Shown here one piece after another: positions 56,376 through 64,000 of a DNA stretch of 64,000 nucleotides. This stretch comes from Pseudoalteromonas lipolytica (lineage in GTDB: Bacteria; Pseudomonadota; Gammaproteobacteria; Enterobacterales; Alteromonadaceae): positions 169,650 to 233,649 of the forward strand of contig NZ_LJTC01000006.1 of the NCBI RefSeq assembly GCF_001306915.1. Reading direction: 5' to 3'. Made by a program: the position numbers and the translations under genes. Within the stretch, counting starts at the first letter, position 1. The number at the start of each line of letters is the position of its first letter. The notes below the pieces were generated by a model. It was not told the origin of the DNA. It did no database searches and saw only the letters and a program-made list of their open reading frames with translations.

Positions 56376-56936
56376 TTATGAAATTAAATAGTTATCTAAG
56401 TAATCTAGCCAAAAAGAAAGTGGTTCAATATGCATATTTGGATCTTTTGCACAGTCGTCAAGTTCTCTTAATTGTAAAATTTCTTCAAAAAATGGCTGGG
56501 CTGAAAATTGATTAGCTTGTTGTAACGACAAAGGGCCACCTTGTTGTTGCAAGGTGAGTGTACTGGCAGGCGAAAGTGTTTGCTCATAACCTGCATTCTT
56601 TGCGACTAAATAGCGTTTAGCTTGAACATGTTGAGAAACCATGGAAACGACAGCATCATTAAAGTTATTTTCTTTTAAAAAAATTGCGCCAAGCTCGCAG
56701 TGATTCACATATCCTTGCTTGGTCATCGTGAGATTTTGCTGCTGTGCGATTAAATGCCCAATATCATGTAAAAATGCAGCAACGACAGTATCAGCGCTTA
56801 ATTTTTGCTGCAATGCAAGCCCAGCGCACTGGGCTGCATGAGAATACTGAGTACAAATTTCGTCATAGTGTTGGTAACCAAACTGCTCAAATAAATAACA
56901 GATCTGTGTAATTGTTTGTTGGTGTGTAATGGTCAT
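56376..56936 (-). CDS. PhnZ-like HD-domain phosphonate oxygenase
   Basis: A 186-aa HD-domain protein of the phosphonate-operon group that includes PhnZ, a mixed-valence di-iron oxygenase cleaving 1-hydroxy-2-aminoethylphosphonate to glycine and phosphate. Metal-site residues visible are His33, His57-Asp58 (AFLHDIGHL), His79 (VNHCELGAIFL), His103 with Lys107 (SQHVQAKRYL) and Asp160/161. These sit one residue before the PhnZ positions I recall, so the set appears complete. The substrate-binding segment YQHYDEICTQYSHAAQCA differs slightly from PhnZ. No PhnY hydroxylase gene is nearby. It lies 10 bases after the FAD enzyme gene. Confidence 0.8.
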   Translation of the reverse strand: MTITHQQTITQICYLFEQFGYQHYDEICTQYSHAAQCAGLALQQKLSADTVVAAFLHDIGHLIAQQQNLTMTKQGYVNHCELGAIFLKENNFNDAVVSMVSQHVQAKRYLVAKNAGYEQTLSPASTLTLQQQGGPLSLQQANQFSAQPFFEEILQLRELDDCAKDPNMHIEPLSFWLDYLDNYLIS

Positions 56937-56946
56937 CTAAAAAACT

Positions 56947-58341
56947 CTACGATTTCATATCGACTTTTCCTGCGCTGCCTATGAGGCTGGCAAGATACGT
57001 ATCTATTGGATTTACATGGGTGTTATTGTCTTCTGCTCGTTCTTTACGACGAATTGCATTACGAATTAGGTAAGCGCCGACAGTTCGAAAGGGCTCAACT
57101 ACAAAGTTGTCTAATGTTTGATTTACAAGGCCACAGTGTTGCCAAACAGGTGCATTTTTTAAAATTAAAGCACACAGAATATTTGCCCCTAAAAAAGACT
57201 GTACGACGCCATTACCAGAATAACCCCCGGCGTAGATAACGTTTGCTTGATTATTCAAATGTCCAAAAAACGGGAAGCCAGTGACACTTCGGTCAGAAGG
57301 GCCTGTCCAAGTTCGATCAATTTCAAAATTATGGTTAGGGAAAAAGTGTGATAAAGAGTTATTTAATAGCGTTTGATAGCGACTCGGCTGCTCAAATTTA
57401 TCACTCATTCTGTTTGCGAAGCTAAAATAATTTCCGCCTTTGCCAAGCATTAATCGACCATCAGTAGTGGTTCGGTAATAGTTTACAAAAATACGGGAGT
57501 CTATTATTGCAGCGCCATGATTGAGACTTAAATGATTTAGCGTTTCAGGCATCGGTTTAGTAATTGCCATATCGCTTGAAACCAGCACGATATTACGTTG
57601 AAACTGCGGCTTTAGGGTAAGGAGCCACGCATTAACGGCAAATACTAGATAATTAGCACAAATATTACCTTGGCTTGTTTCAACATTTAGGGGGGACTGT
57701 CCGCTATGTGCTGTGTACTGGCACTGTTCAATAATTGTAACGCCTAAACTTTCAGCGACCTGTTTTAAACCACGAACTAATTTTGCCGGCTGAATACTAC
57801 CACCATGAGGTGAATAATGACCGCTAATATTGGCGGCTGATCCTGTATTGATAAGAGCTTGAGTATCACAGTGTTGCCATGCATTAAGATTGTTATCCTC
57901 AAGCATTTTTATTGCGGGGGCTAACAAGTGCTTTTGTGCTTCATTTGAGGCGGTGTAATAACAGCCATCAATTCGACAATCGCAGTCGATACCGTGCTGA
58001 CAAACAAACTCTGCAATTTGATGAACCGCTGACTCAGACTCTCTGACTAAAAACAGTGCCTTTTCGAAACCGACTAACTTACTTAAACTGGGCAGCTTAG
58101 TTGACCAAGTTAACATTGCACCGCCATTTCGCCCTGATGCGCCTTGCCCGCAATAGCCTTTTTCAATGATGGTAACTTTTAAATTAGCTTGTTGCTGCTT
58201 AAGTTTGATAGCGGTCCAAAGGCCTGTAAAACCACCACCTATGATACATACATCGCATTGGTGCTTTGCAGGTAATGAAAGAGGAAGCGCATAGGCTTCC
58301 TCTTGCATTGCATTATCAAACCAAAAAGGTTGAAACTGCAT
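56947..58341 (-). CDS. FAD-dependent oxidoreductase in phosphonate operon
   Basis: A 464-aa DAO-type flavoenzyme (D-amino acid/glycine oxidase superfamily, close to PuuB-like proteins). The FAD Rossmann motif is CDVCIIGGGFTGLWTA (Gly35-Gly40), with EKGYCGQGASGRNGGAML and a C-terminal VIYAGGYSGNGVVQSFLGA. No signal peptide, so cytoplasmic. Such enzymes recur in 2-aminoethylphosphonate clusters and some oxidise N-alkylated aminoethylphosphonates to phosphonoacetaldehyde; that role is an inference here. Its stop overlaps the phnX region by one base, implying tight coupling. Confidence 0.8.
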   Translation of the reverse strand: MQFQPFWFDNAMQEEAYALPLSLPAKHQCDVCIIGGGFTGLWTAIKLKQQQANLKVTIIEKGYCGQGASGRNGGAMLTWSTKLPSLSKLVGFEKALFLVRESESAVHQIAEFVCQHGIDCDCRIDGCYYTASNEAQKHLLAPAIKMLEDNNLNAWQHCDTQALINTGSAANISGHYSPHGGSIQPAKLVRGLKQVAESLGVTIIEQCQYTAHSGQSPLNVETSQGNICANYLVFAVNAWLLTLKPQFQRNIVLVSSDMAITKPMPETLNHLSLNHGAAIIDSRIFVNYYRTTTDGRLMLGKGGNYFSFANRMSDKFEQPSRYQTLLNNSLSHFFPNHNFEIDRTWTGPSDRSVTGFPFFGHLNNQANVIYAGGYSGNGVVQSFLGANILCALILKNAPVWQHCGLVNQTLDNFVVEPFRTVGAYLIRNAIRRKERAEDNNTHVNPIDTYLASLIGSAGKVDMKS

Positions 58342-59150
58342 TATGGGCGCTCCCCTCGGCTTAGTTTTGCATCAATCTCCATTAAAACAGCTTCAATATC
58401 AGCCAGTGAGTCAACTACGAAATGCGCACCTGCAGAGTACAAGCTTTGGTAAGCTTGACGTGTCAGTTGCTGCTTTTGTTCAGCACTACATGCTTGCCAC
58501 TCTTGCTCTGTTAAGCCAACCGCATTACCGCTTAATGCGAGGCCAATTGTCCACATGCCGGCATTCAAACCTTCTTCGATGCCGGGGGCTGAATCATCAA
58601 TTTTGATACAGTTAGCAACTTTTTTAATGCCTAAAGCATTTACATTTTCAAGAGCCATCCAAGGGCCAGGGCGAGAACCGGCTTTAAGGTCGTCACTTGC
58701 TACCCAATGATCCGGTTGATAGCCATAGTCTGCAGCGGCACTGACTAACACTTCCATAACTTGGCGAGGGTAGCCCGAACAACTGCCTACTTTGATGTTT
58801 TGCTGTTTCAAGCGATTGATCACTTCAAGCGCACCAGGAATAGGCATTGCTCTGTCTGCTACTTTTGCCTTTTGCAATGGCATGAAAGTTTGATAGATGT
58901 GATCAATATCTGAGTCTGACATTGCTCGGCCAAACTGTGAGTGCCAGCGTGAAGCAACTGACTCCAATTTTCCAAGTGTGGCAATGTGATCCCATTTTCC
59001 CATACCCATTGGAATACGCGCTTCAGCAAGTGAAATATCAAAGTCATAAGCTTGTTTAAATGCTTCAACAAAAATGGTAGTGGGGGCAACTGAGCCATAA
59101 TCCACGACAGTTCCAGCCCAATCTAAAATGATAGCTTCTATGTTTTTCAT
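58341..59150 (-). CDS. phnX: Phosphonoacetaldehyde hydrolase
   Basis: A 269-aa HAD-superfamily phosphonatase that splits phosphonoacetaldehyde into acetaldehyde and phosphate. The nucleophile Asp10 is in [17 protein letters not shown], the Schiff-base Lys52 in MGMGKWDHI, and [11 protein letters not shown] and [19 protein letters not shown] are family motifs. The ATG at 59148-59150 is chosen because conserved sequence starts there; the open frame extends 44 codons upstream without family similarity. It is 20 bases after the transporter gene. Confidence 0.94.
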   Translation of the reverse strand: MKNIEAIILDWAGTVVDYGSVAPTTIFVEAFKQAYDFDISLAEARIPMGMGKWDHIATLGKLESVASRWHSQFGRAMSDSDIDHIYQTFMPLQKAKVADRAMPIPGALEVINRLKQQNIKVGSCSGYPRQVMEVLVSAAADYGYQPDHWVASDDLKAGSRPGPWMALENVNALGIKKVANCIKIDDSAPGIEEGLNAGMWTIGLALSGNAVGLTEQEWQACSAEQKQQLTRQAYQSLYSAGAHFVVDSLADIEAVLMEIDAKLSRGERP

Positions 59151-59170
59151 AAGATTCTCTTTTAATTGTT

Positions 59171-60475
59171 TCAGGTCACAACCTGTTTTGAGTGATGAGT
59201 TCGAATAGGGGATAAACGTACTGTGAAATAACACAGTGAACATGCAACTAAAGCGGCGGCAACAATGCCAACTAAGTAACAAGCGTTAATAAAGAAGTTA
59301 AGCCAGCTGAGTTCAGGCATAGCAAATGTTCTGTACAGTAAAATACTGACAGAGCCAAGATAGCCTGCAGAATCAGCAAGATAAATTAAAAAAACAGCAT
59401 TAGCGACAGAGCCAACGGCAGAAATCATTCGGTCAAATAGAAAACAGTTATACGGGATGTAACTGATATAGAGACCTGAGCCAAGTAAGACCATCCACGC
59501 TTTTGCGGATATCAAGTTAGCTTCGAAAGCAAAGGTGCTCGACAATAACAAAGCGGCACCGAATAAAATAAAGCCGTGATTGACATAAAATGCGGTTTTG
59601 TTGTTTTTTACCAAAACCATCGCGCCTAATGCGATAAGGACAATAAATGACATTCTGATCCCCGCGTAGGCGAAAATGGCAGGTTCTTCACCATGGCCAA
59701 GAGCTTGCCAAATTTCAGCTGCAAAATTGTCACGGAAATCACGAAAACCAGTAAACAGCATGAAGCTTAAAATGAGGCTGCTAATACCAAACCAATACTG
59801 TTTAAAAAATTGCCAACGAGCTTTGCCATCCATAGGTAAGCGTTTTTGTCTTGCTTGTTCGTCCTCTATTGTTGGTTCTGGAATGAGGGTTAAGCATTTA
59901 ACACTAAACAATAGCAGCGGGAAAAATAGCGCACCTGTTGCTGCAGGCATCCAAAGTTCAGGTACATTTAGTGTATCAATAAGCCATTTGCCTACACTGC
60001 GAACAAGCCCTGATGCCAATATAAAAGTGACACTCAAAATAGCGCCTAGAATTTCACTGGTTTTTCTTCCTTCAAGAAAGCTAAAAACAAGTCCCCAAAT
60101 CATGCCTAGTGAGAGGCCATTAAAAAATAGCCAAATAACATTTAACCCAATCGGAGTGATAGCAAATAACACCAGCGATATTTCTGCAGCGGCAATAAGG
60201 CCAATAATTGTTAAACCTCGTTGCTGATGCTGCATCTCTGAAATAACTTTTATGCCAATAAATTTAGCGCATAAATAGCCAAAAACTTGCGCCAAAATCA
60301 GTGCAATCTTAAAGCTTATCTGCCAACTCGGATCGTCGAATTCAGTGTAACTATTTGCAGTGAATGGCTTACGAAATGCGTACATAGAAAAGTAAGTGAG
60401 AAATGCAGCACTGGCTGCAAATAACACAAAACCGGTTCCTTGCGCACGTTTAAGCCAATTAGGGTGTGAAAACAT
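59171..60475 (-). CDS. DUF5690/MFS-type transporter in phosphonate operon
   Basis: A 434-aa inner membrane protein with 12 predicted helices. The start [22 protein letters not shown] and the middle [15 protein letters not shown] match the DUF5690 family, a branch related to the organophosphate:phosphate antiporters of the major facilitator superfamily. The ATG at 60473-60475 has AAGGA 6 bases upstream. Position between a TonB receptor and phnX suggests it imports the phosphonate from the periplasm, replacing the usual ABC importer. Substrate is inferred. Confidence 0.82.
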   Translation of the reverse strand: MFSHPNWLKRAQGTGFVLFAASAAFLTYFSMYAFRKPFTANSYTEFDDPSWQISFKIALILAQVFGYLCAKFIGIKVISEMQHQQRGLTIIGLIAAAEISLVLFAITPIGLNVIWLFFNGLSLGMIWGLVFSFLEGRKTSEILGAILSVTFILASGLVRSVGKWLIDTLNVPELWMPAATGALFFPLLLFSVKCLTLIPEPTIEDEQARQKRLPMDGKARWQFFKQYWFGISSLILSFMLFTGFRDFRDNFAAEIWQALGHGEEPAIFAYAGIRMSFIVLIALGAMVLVKNNKTAFYVNHGFILFGAALLLSSTFAFEANLISAKAWMVLLGSGLYISYIPYNCFLFDRMISAVGSVANAVFLIYLADSAGYLGSVSILLYRTFAMPELSWLNFFINACYLVGIVAAALVACSLCYFTVRLSPIRTHHSKQVVT

Positions 60476-60487
60476 TAGGTATCCTTT

Positions 60488-60507
60488 GCGGGGCAATGGC
60501 CCCGCAT
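60488..60507 (-). other. GC-rich hairpin between receptor and transporter genes
   Basis: TGCGGGGC / GCCCCGCA form an 8-bp perfect stem with a 4-base loop, 17 bases past the receptor stop and directly before the transporter's ribosome binding site. No U tract follows, so it is more likely an mRNA processing or stability element that lowers downstream gene expression relative to the receptor than a full terminator. Confidence 0.6.
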
Positions 60508-60523
60508 ACAACTCAAAAACTGA

Positions 60524-63337
60524 TTAGAACTGATAGTTAAAGCCAACCATGCCGCGTACACCGTAGTACTCTACTTGTAGAGGACGGCTTTCATCGCCTA
60601 GGTAGTATTTAAGAGGCTCGTTGGTTAAGTTATTCAGTTCGAGGTAGACTAATGCGTTTTCGTTAAGCTGATATGACGTGGTAAAGTCAACGCTTGTATT
60701 GTCGCCATAATAGCTATCAAATTGTTTGCTGCTGCCATGCTCTTCAATGTATTCACCTTTGAAGTTAACGGCTAATCGAGCTGCAAAATGCGTATTATCG
60801 TAATACACCGTAAAGTTGTAGAGACTATCTGCTTGGCGAGGAATGGAGACTTTGTCTGCGCGATCTGGAATCGTCATTTCTGAATCCATGAAGGTCGCAT
60901 TAGCCATGATGCCAAAGTTATTTAGTTCAGGTGTAATAAACCCTAAATCACGATTGAACGCGACCTCGAGACCTGCAAGCCATGCGCTATCGCCATTTTC
61001 AGGGCGAATAATATTAACCCCAGTGTTATTGCCGAACTCTCCTATAGAGCTACTTTGAAAAATAGGATCGGTAATATCTTTATAAAATACCCCCAGAGAA
61101 ACTAACCCTAAGCGGTCAAAGAAGTATTCAGCCATTAAGTCGACATTATTTGAATAAGTCGGCTCTAAATTTGGGTTACCAGAAGTTAATTCGTTGTCTG
61201 CTTCTAAGTAAGTTGCACCTGGCGTTAATGAGCCAAAGTCTGGACGAGCAAAAGAGCGAGTTAATGCAAGTCGATAATTGGTTTGACTGTTAGGGTGATA
61301 GGTTAAATGCAATGCAGGTAACACAGACAAGTAGTCATTGTTTGCTTTAACGCTTTCGACTTTATCTTCATCTGCAAGGTAAATATAACCGTCAACCTCG
61401 GTGTCTGTTTGAGTTAAACGAAGACCTGTTAGCATTTCCCAATTAGCATTAATGGTATATGTTGCCATACCATATAAAGATGTATGTTGTTCATTAACAT
61501 CAAAGTTTCTGCCAAGTGCTCCACCATTTTCGATTAAAGCAGATTCACTTTTATCAAGGACAAACTTGTCTTTATTGTTATTCCAAAAATTCGCTAAGTC
61601 ATCAGTACTAGCAACTTGCGAAAACTGACTTTGATAATCGTAAGAAAGCTCGCTTAAATAGTCACTTCGCCCAGGTTGGTCGGCTAATGCAAAATCACTC
61701 AGAGTAGGGGCTGCGCCATAGTTTTCAGTATCCCATGCATAAAATTCATCGCTGAACCTAGCAACGCGTTCTTTATCGCGATACTTTGCGCCTACTTTAA
61801 CAATAAGATCATTATTGAGTTGCCACTCAAAGTCTAAAGCGGCAACAATTTTATCTTTTTCATTCACCTTAATTTTATAAAGTTCGACCCACGATAAGCC
61901 CATTTGGCTTGGGTCAAACGAAAAACCACTTGGTAGATGAGTACTGATTTGATCCCATGGATCTGAACCACCATCAATCGTGTTATAAGCGTAGTTTTTG
62001 CCTGTATCTCTGTCTTCAAGGCCTTCGTAACCGACATTTTTTTGGTCAAATCGAACTACAAAATAACTGTTATCTTCACTGTTAGGCGTGTTGCCATACC
62101 TAAATTCGTTTTCATAGCTAGATAAAGACCAATTTAATGTTTTGTCGTAGCCAAAGAAATGCTCACCAGCAAACTCAAAGCCCGTCATTTCTGTTATGAG
62201 CTCATTTCTAATATGTTGTAGCTCTGCTCTGTCTTTATCAAAACGCATACGATGCTTATAATGCGTTTCATCGTCGATTAGTGTGCCGTACATGGCACTA
62301 GCACTAACATTGCCTTGTTCTAGCTGGTATTCAACAGAACCATTTAAACCGTAAGTTTCACGAGTTCCGGTGTAATCTCTTAGCTCTAAACGATAAATAC
62401 CTAAACCATCATTTCCTCGACGAGGCTCAAAGTTATCTGTTGCCCAGTCGCGTTGCCAAGCCGTTGCGTTAATTAAAAAACCTAACTTGTCATCTAAGAT
62501 GCGATCGCCATAAAGTAAGTTGGCAGAGTAGTTATTGCCATCAGCTAGTTCGTTTTGACCGAGTGCTAAATTGGCATTAAATACAAAATCATCGGGTGCT
62601 TTTTTGGTTATAAAGTTAACGTTACCACCAATAGCATCTCCCTCCATCTCTGGCGTTAATGCTTTTGATACCTCTACAAATTCAATAAGCTCACTCGGGA
62701 AAAAGTCAAACGCAGTGGCGCGGCTGGTGGTTTCTTCTTCAGCAGTTGGTAATCGGTTGCCATTGATAGTTGCAGAGCTCCACTGGGCAGGTAAGCCGCG
62801 AACAGCAACAAATCGGCCTTCGCCTTGGTCGCGTTCTATAGAAACACCAGGGATGCGTTGAACTGCTTCAGCTGCGTTACGGTCTGGCAACTTACCGATG
62901 CCATCAGCCGAAATAACATTTTTAATATTTTTAGCATTCTTTTGGCTATTGGCCGCAGCCATTTCACCACGTTGAATTTGACCAACAGCAACGACTTCTT
63001 CAATGGTGTTAGCTGAATTATCCATCACAATAGGAGACAGTAATTTAACCTCATTGTTGCTTATCTCAACATCAACAATCTGGCTGCTATAACCCATATA
63101 CGAAACTTCAAGTTGGTAGTGGCCTGCATCTAATTTAGCAAGCTCAAACTTACCATCATAATCAGTCACCGTTGATTGATTTGTGCCAACGACTTTAACC
63201 AAAGCACCTGGCAAGCGATTACTATGATCTGTGATAGAGCCTTGAATTTTTGCATCAGTGGCAAAAGCGCTATGCGCTGATAAAAATGGGTAGCTGCACA
63301 AAAAAACAGCTGTGCTGAGTGTACGTCGTTTAATCAT
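60524..63337 (-). CDS. TonB-dependent receptor of the phosphonate operon
   Basis: A 937-aa outer-membrane receptor. Signal peptide STAVFLCSYPFLSAHSAFA is followed by a carboxypeptidase-regulatory-like domain (residues about 30-105; VVGTNQSTVTDYDGKFELAKL) and a plug with IEEVVAVGQIQRGEM, ADGIGKLPDRNAAEAVQRIPGV and GDAIGGNVNFITK, typical of the large Xanthomonas/Caulobacter-type receptor subgroup. The barrel ends GVRGMVGFNYQF. Its promoter carries the operator shared with phnW, and five phosphonate genes follow on the same strand, so its substrate is probably a phosphonate or a phosphonate-bearing molecule. Confidence 0.9.
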   Translation of the reverse strand: MIKRRTLSTAVFLCSYPFLSAHSAFATDAKIQGSITDHSNRLPGALVKVVGTNQSTVTDYDGKFELAKLDAGHYQLEVSYMGYSSQIVDVEISNNEVKLLSPIVMDNSANTIEEVVAVGQIQRGEMAAANSQKNAKNIKNVISADGIGKLPDRNAAEAVQRIPGVSIERDQGEGRFVAVRGLPAQWSSATINGNRLPTAEEETTSRATAFDFFPSELIEFVEVSKALTPEMEGDAIGGNVNFITKKAPDDFVFNANLALGQNELADGNNYSANLLYGDRILDDKLGFLINATAWQRDWATDNFEPRRGNDGLGIYRLELRDYTGTRETYGLNGSVEYQLEQGNVSASAMYGTLIDDETHYKHRMRFDKDRAELQHIRNELITEMTGFEFAGEHFFGYDKTLNWSLSSYENEFRYGNTPNSEDNSYFVVRFDQKNVGYEGLEDRDTGKNYAYNTIDGGSDPWDQISTHLPSGFSFDPSQMGLSWVELYKIKVNEKDKIVAALDFEWQLNNDLIVKVGAKYRDKERVARFSDEFYAWDTENYGAAPTLSDFALADQPGRSDYLSELSYDYQSQFSQVASTDDLANFWNNNKDKFVLDKSESALIENGGALGRNFDVNEQHTSLYGMATYTINANWEMLTGLRLTQTDTEVDGYIYLADEDKVESVKANNDYLSVLPALHLTYHPNSQTNYRLALTRSFARPDFGSLTPGATYLEADNELTSGNPNLEPTYSNNVDLMAEYFFDRLGLVSLGVFYKDITDPIFQSSSIGEFGNNTGVNIIRPENGDSAWLAGLEVAFNRDLGFITPELNNFGIMANATFMDSEMTIPDRADKVSIPRQADSLYNFTVYYDNTHFAARLAVNFKGEYIEEHGSSKQFDSYYGDNTSVDFTTSYQLNENALVYLELNNLTNEPLKYYLGDESRPLQVEYYGVRGMVGFNYQF

Positions 63338-63364
63338 CTGTTGAGCCTCTTATTTTTAAATTCA

Positions 63365-63382
63365 ATCTGGACTAGACCAGAT
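63365..63382. promoter_or_regulatory. Probable PhnR operator upstream of the phosphonate operon
   Basis: Identical 18-nt palindrome to that upstream of phnW (20 nt identical when flanks are included), 27 bases before the receptor start codon. A candidate -10 (TATTAT on minus, 63395-63400) lies just upstream, so the operator would sit at or just past the transcription start, a position suited to repression. Confidence 0.75.
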
Positions 63383-63444
63383 TTGTTGCAGACAATAATA
63401 GAGAGGCTTTTTTACAAAGATGTGACGGTTTTTTATTTTTAATA

Positions 63445-63470
63445 TTAAAAAAGGGTCAAATGACCCTTTG
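63445..63470 (-). terminator. Terminator after exbD
   Basis: Stem AAAGGGTC / GACCCTTT with a short loop; a minus-strand T run follows. It separates exbD from the phosphonate operon. Confidence 0.8.
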
Positions 63471-63477
63471 AGATAAG

Positions 63478-63876
63478 TTATAAAGACGTGCTGATAGCAA
63501 TTGGTACATCTTGATATTGTTTTATTTTATCAAGCAAGGTTACTAAGGTTTTGTGGCTGCTTTGCTCACTTGCTGTTACTTGTACATTGGTCATTTCAAA
63601 CTGTGCAGCAAATAACGCAAGGTTAGCGATTATCTGCTCTGGTGTGATAAGCCTATTTGCAAAATAAATACTGTCGTTTTCAGTGATAGTAAATTGCGCT
63701 TGTTTTTTAGGGTTTTCAAGACTTGGTTTTGCTAAAGGGCGGTTCACTTCAATAGCGCGCTCTTTAACAAATGAGGTTGTGACGATAAAAAATATCAGCA
63801 AGATAAACACAATATCGAGCATAGGAGTCATATCTACATCAGCGTTTGCAGTGGTTTTTTTATGTTGTTTCACCAT
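63478..63876 (-). CDS. ExbD/TolR family TonB energising protein
   Basis: A 132-aa protein with the ExbD signature: a cytoplasmic N-terminus, then VDMTPMLDIVFILLIFFIVTTSFV with the membrane Asp used for proton translocation, then a periplasmic domain (ERAIEVNRPLAKPSL ... VTASEQSSHKTLVTLLDKIKQY). The ATG at 63874-63876 is chosen because AAGGA lies 7 bases upstream; an in-frame start 26 codons earlier has none. It would work with ExbB and TonB. No exbB is visible before the window end. A terminator separates it from the phosphonate operon. Confidence 0.9.
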   Translation of the reverse strand: MVKQHKKTTANADVDMTPMLDIVFILLIFFIVTTSFVKERAIEVNRPLAKPSLENPKKQAQFTITENDSIYFANRLITPEQIIANLALFAAQFEMTNVQVTASEQSSHKTLVTLLDKIKQYQDVPIAISTSL

Positions 63877-64000
63877 AATTAGGTCCTTGTTGTTTTTGAC
63901 TAAGCCACAAAATTTACGATTAAGTGGACTAGCCATAGTCGTGATTAATACCACGGATTATTTTTAAAATGCTGGGCGCCACAGCAGTTTTTCGGATCCT

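Noticed and set aside
59151..59282. N-terminal extension of phnX
   Set aside because: The frame is open upstream but overlaps the transporter gene and has no family similarity; PhnX proteins begin near the chosen Met.
60488..60507. Hairpin as a Rho-independent terminator of the receptor gene
   Set aside because: No U tract follows on the minus strand, and the next gene's ribosome binding site starts immediately after it.
63877..64000. C-terminal end of exbB or another gene upstream of exbD
   Set aside because: All three minus-strand frames entering from the window edge stop within 80 bases. One ends ...NPWY, but the fragment is too short to assign.

Overview
The window looks like a chromosomal segment of a marine gammaproteobacterium of the Alteromonadales, most likely Pseudoalteromonas or a close relative. 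This is inferred from moderately AT-rich DNA, three large TonB-dependent receptors, a cbb3 oxidase locus next to fnr-uspE, csiV next to mfd, and many gene families common in that order. I see no rRNA, tRNA, CRISPR array, insertion sequence or prophage.

Layout. 1-3836: end of recB, then recD and a GNAT acetyltransferase. 3833-7707: a TRIC-type channel, an exported M20 amidohydrolase divergent from a Crp/Fnr-type regulator, a coiled-coil protein and a Mpo1-like membrane protein. 7729-12012: a short-chain dehydrogenase, branched-chain aminotransferase and a lipoprotein prolyl oligopeptidase. 12092-16274: DUF481 outer-membrane protein, dGTPase-like HD hydrolase, Bax-like glucosaminidase and a DUF2987 protein. 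16775-20624: PPK2 with a Lys/Ala-rich partner, a lipoprotein, a Coq7-type hydroxylase, a DUF2059-like secreted protein and ttcA. 20689-29613, minus strand: uspE, fnr, SafE-like permease, ccoS, ccoI, ccoH, a terminator, then ccoP, ccoQ, ccoO and ccoN. An FNR/Anr-like box lies upstream of ccoN. 29959-35264: a lipoprotein, a TonB-dependent receptor with a calcium-loop-like insert, an unknown two-helix membrane protein and a 7-bp tandem repeat. 35268-42501, minus: small lipoprotein, csiV, mfd, aguB, aguA and a PilZ-like protein. 42607-47000: an RND pump and its adaptor. 47203-49586: an exported haloacid-dehalogenase-like protein and a peroxiredoxin-like protein, divergent from a LysR regulator. 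49672-54331: ECF sigma factor, FecR-type regulator and a signal-transducing TonB-dependent receptor.

The most interesting part is 54439-63382, a compact phosphonate locus. phnW is on the plus strand. Convergent to it is an apparent six-gene minus-strand operon: TonB-dependent receptor, DUF5690/MFS-type transporter, phnX, an FAD-dependent oxidoreductase, a PhnZ-like HD oxygenase and phnR. The same 18-nt palindrome (ATCTGG-ACTAGA-CCAGAT) lies just upstream of both phnW and the receptor gene and appears nowhere else that I noticed. The simplest reading is one PhnR regulon that imports a 2-aminoethylphosphonate-type compound through the outer membrane by TonB, moves it across the inner membrane, and degrades it by a PhnW/PhnX route plus an oxidative HD/FAD route. 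An exbD gene stands directly upstream of the operon and the window ends just beyond it.
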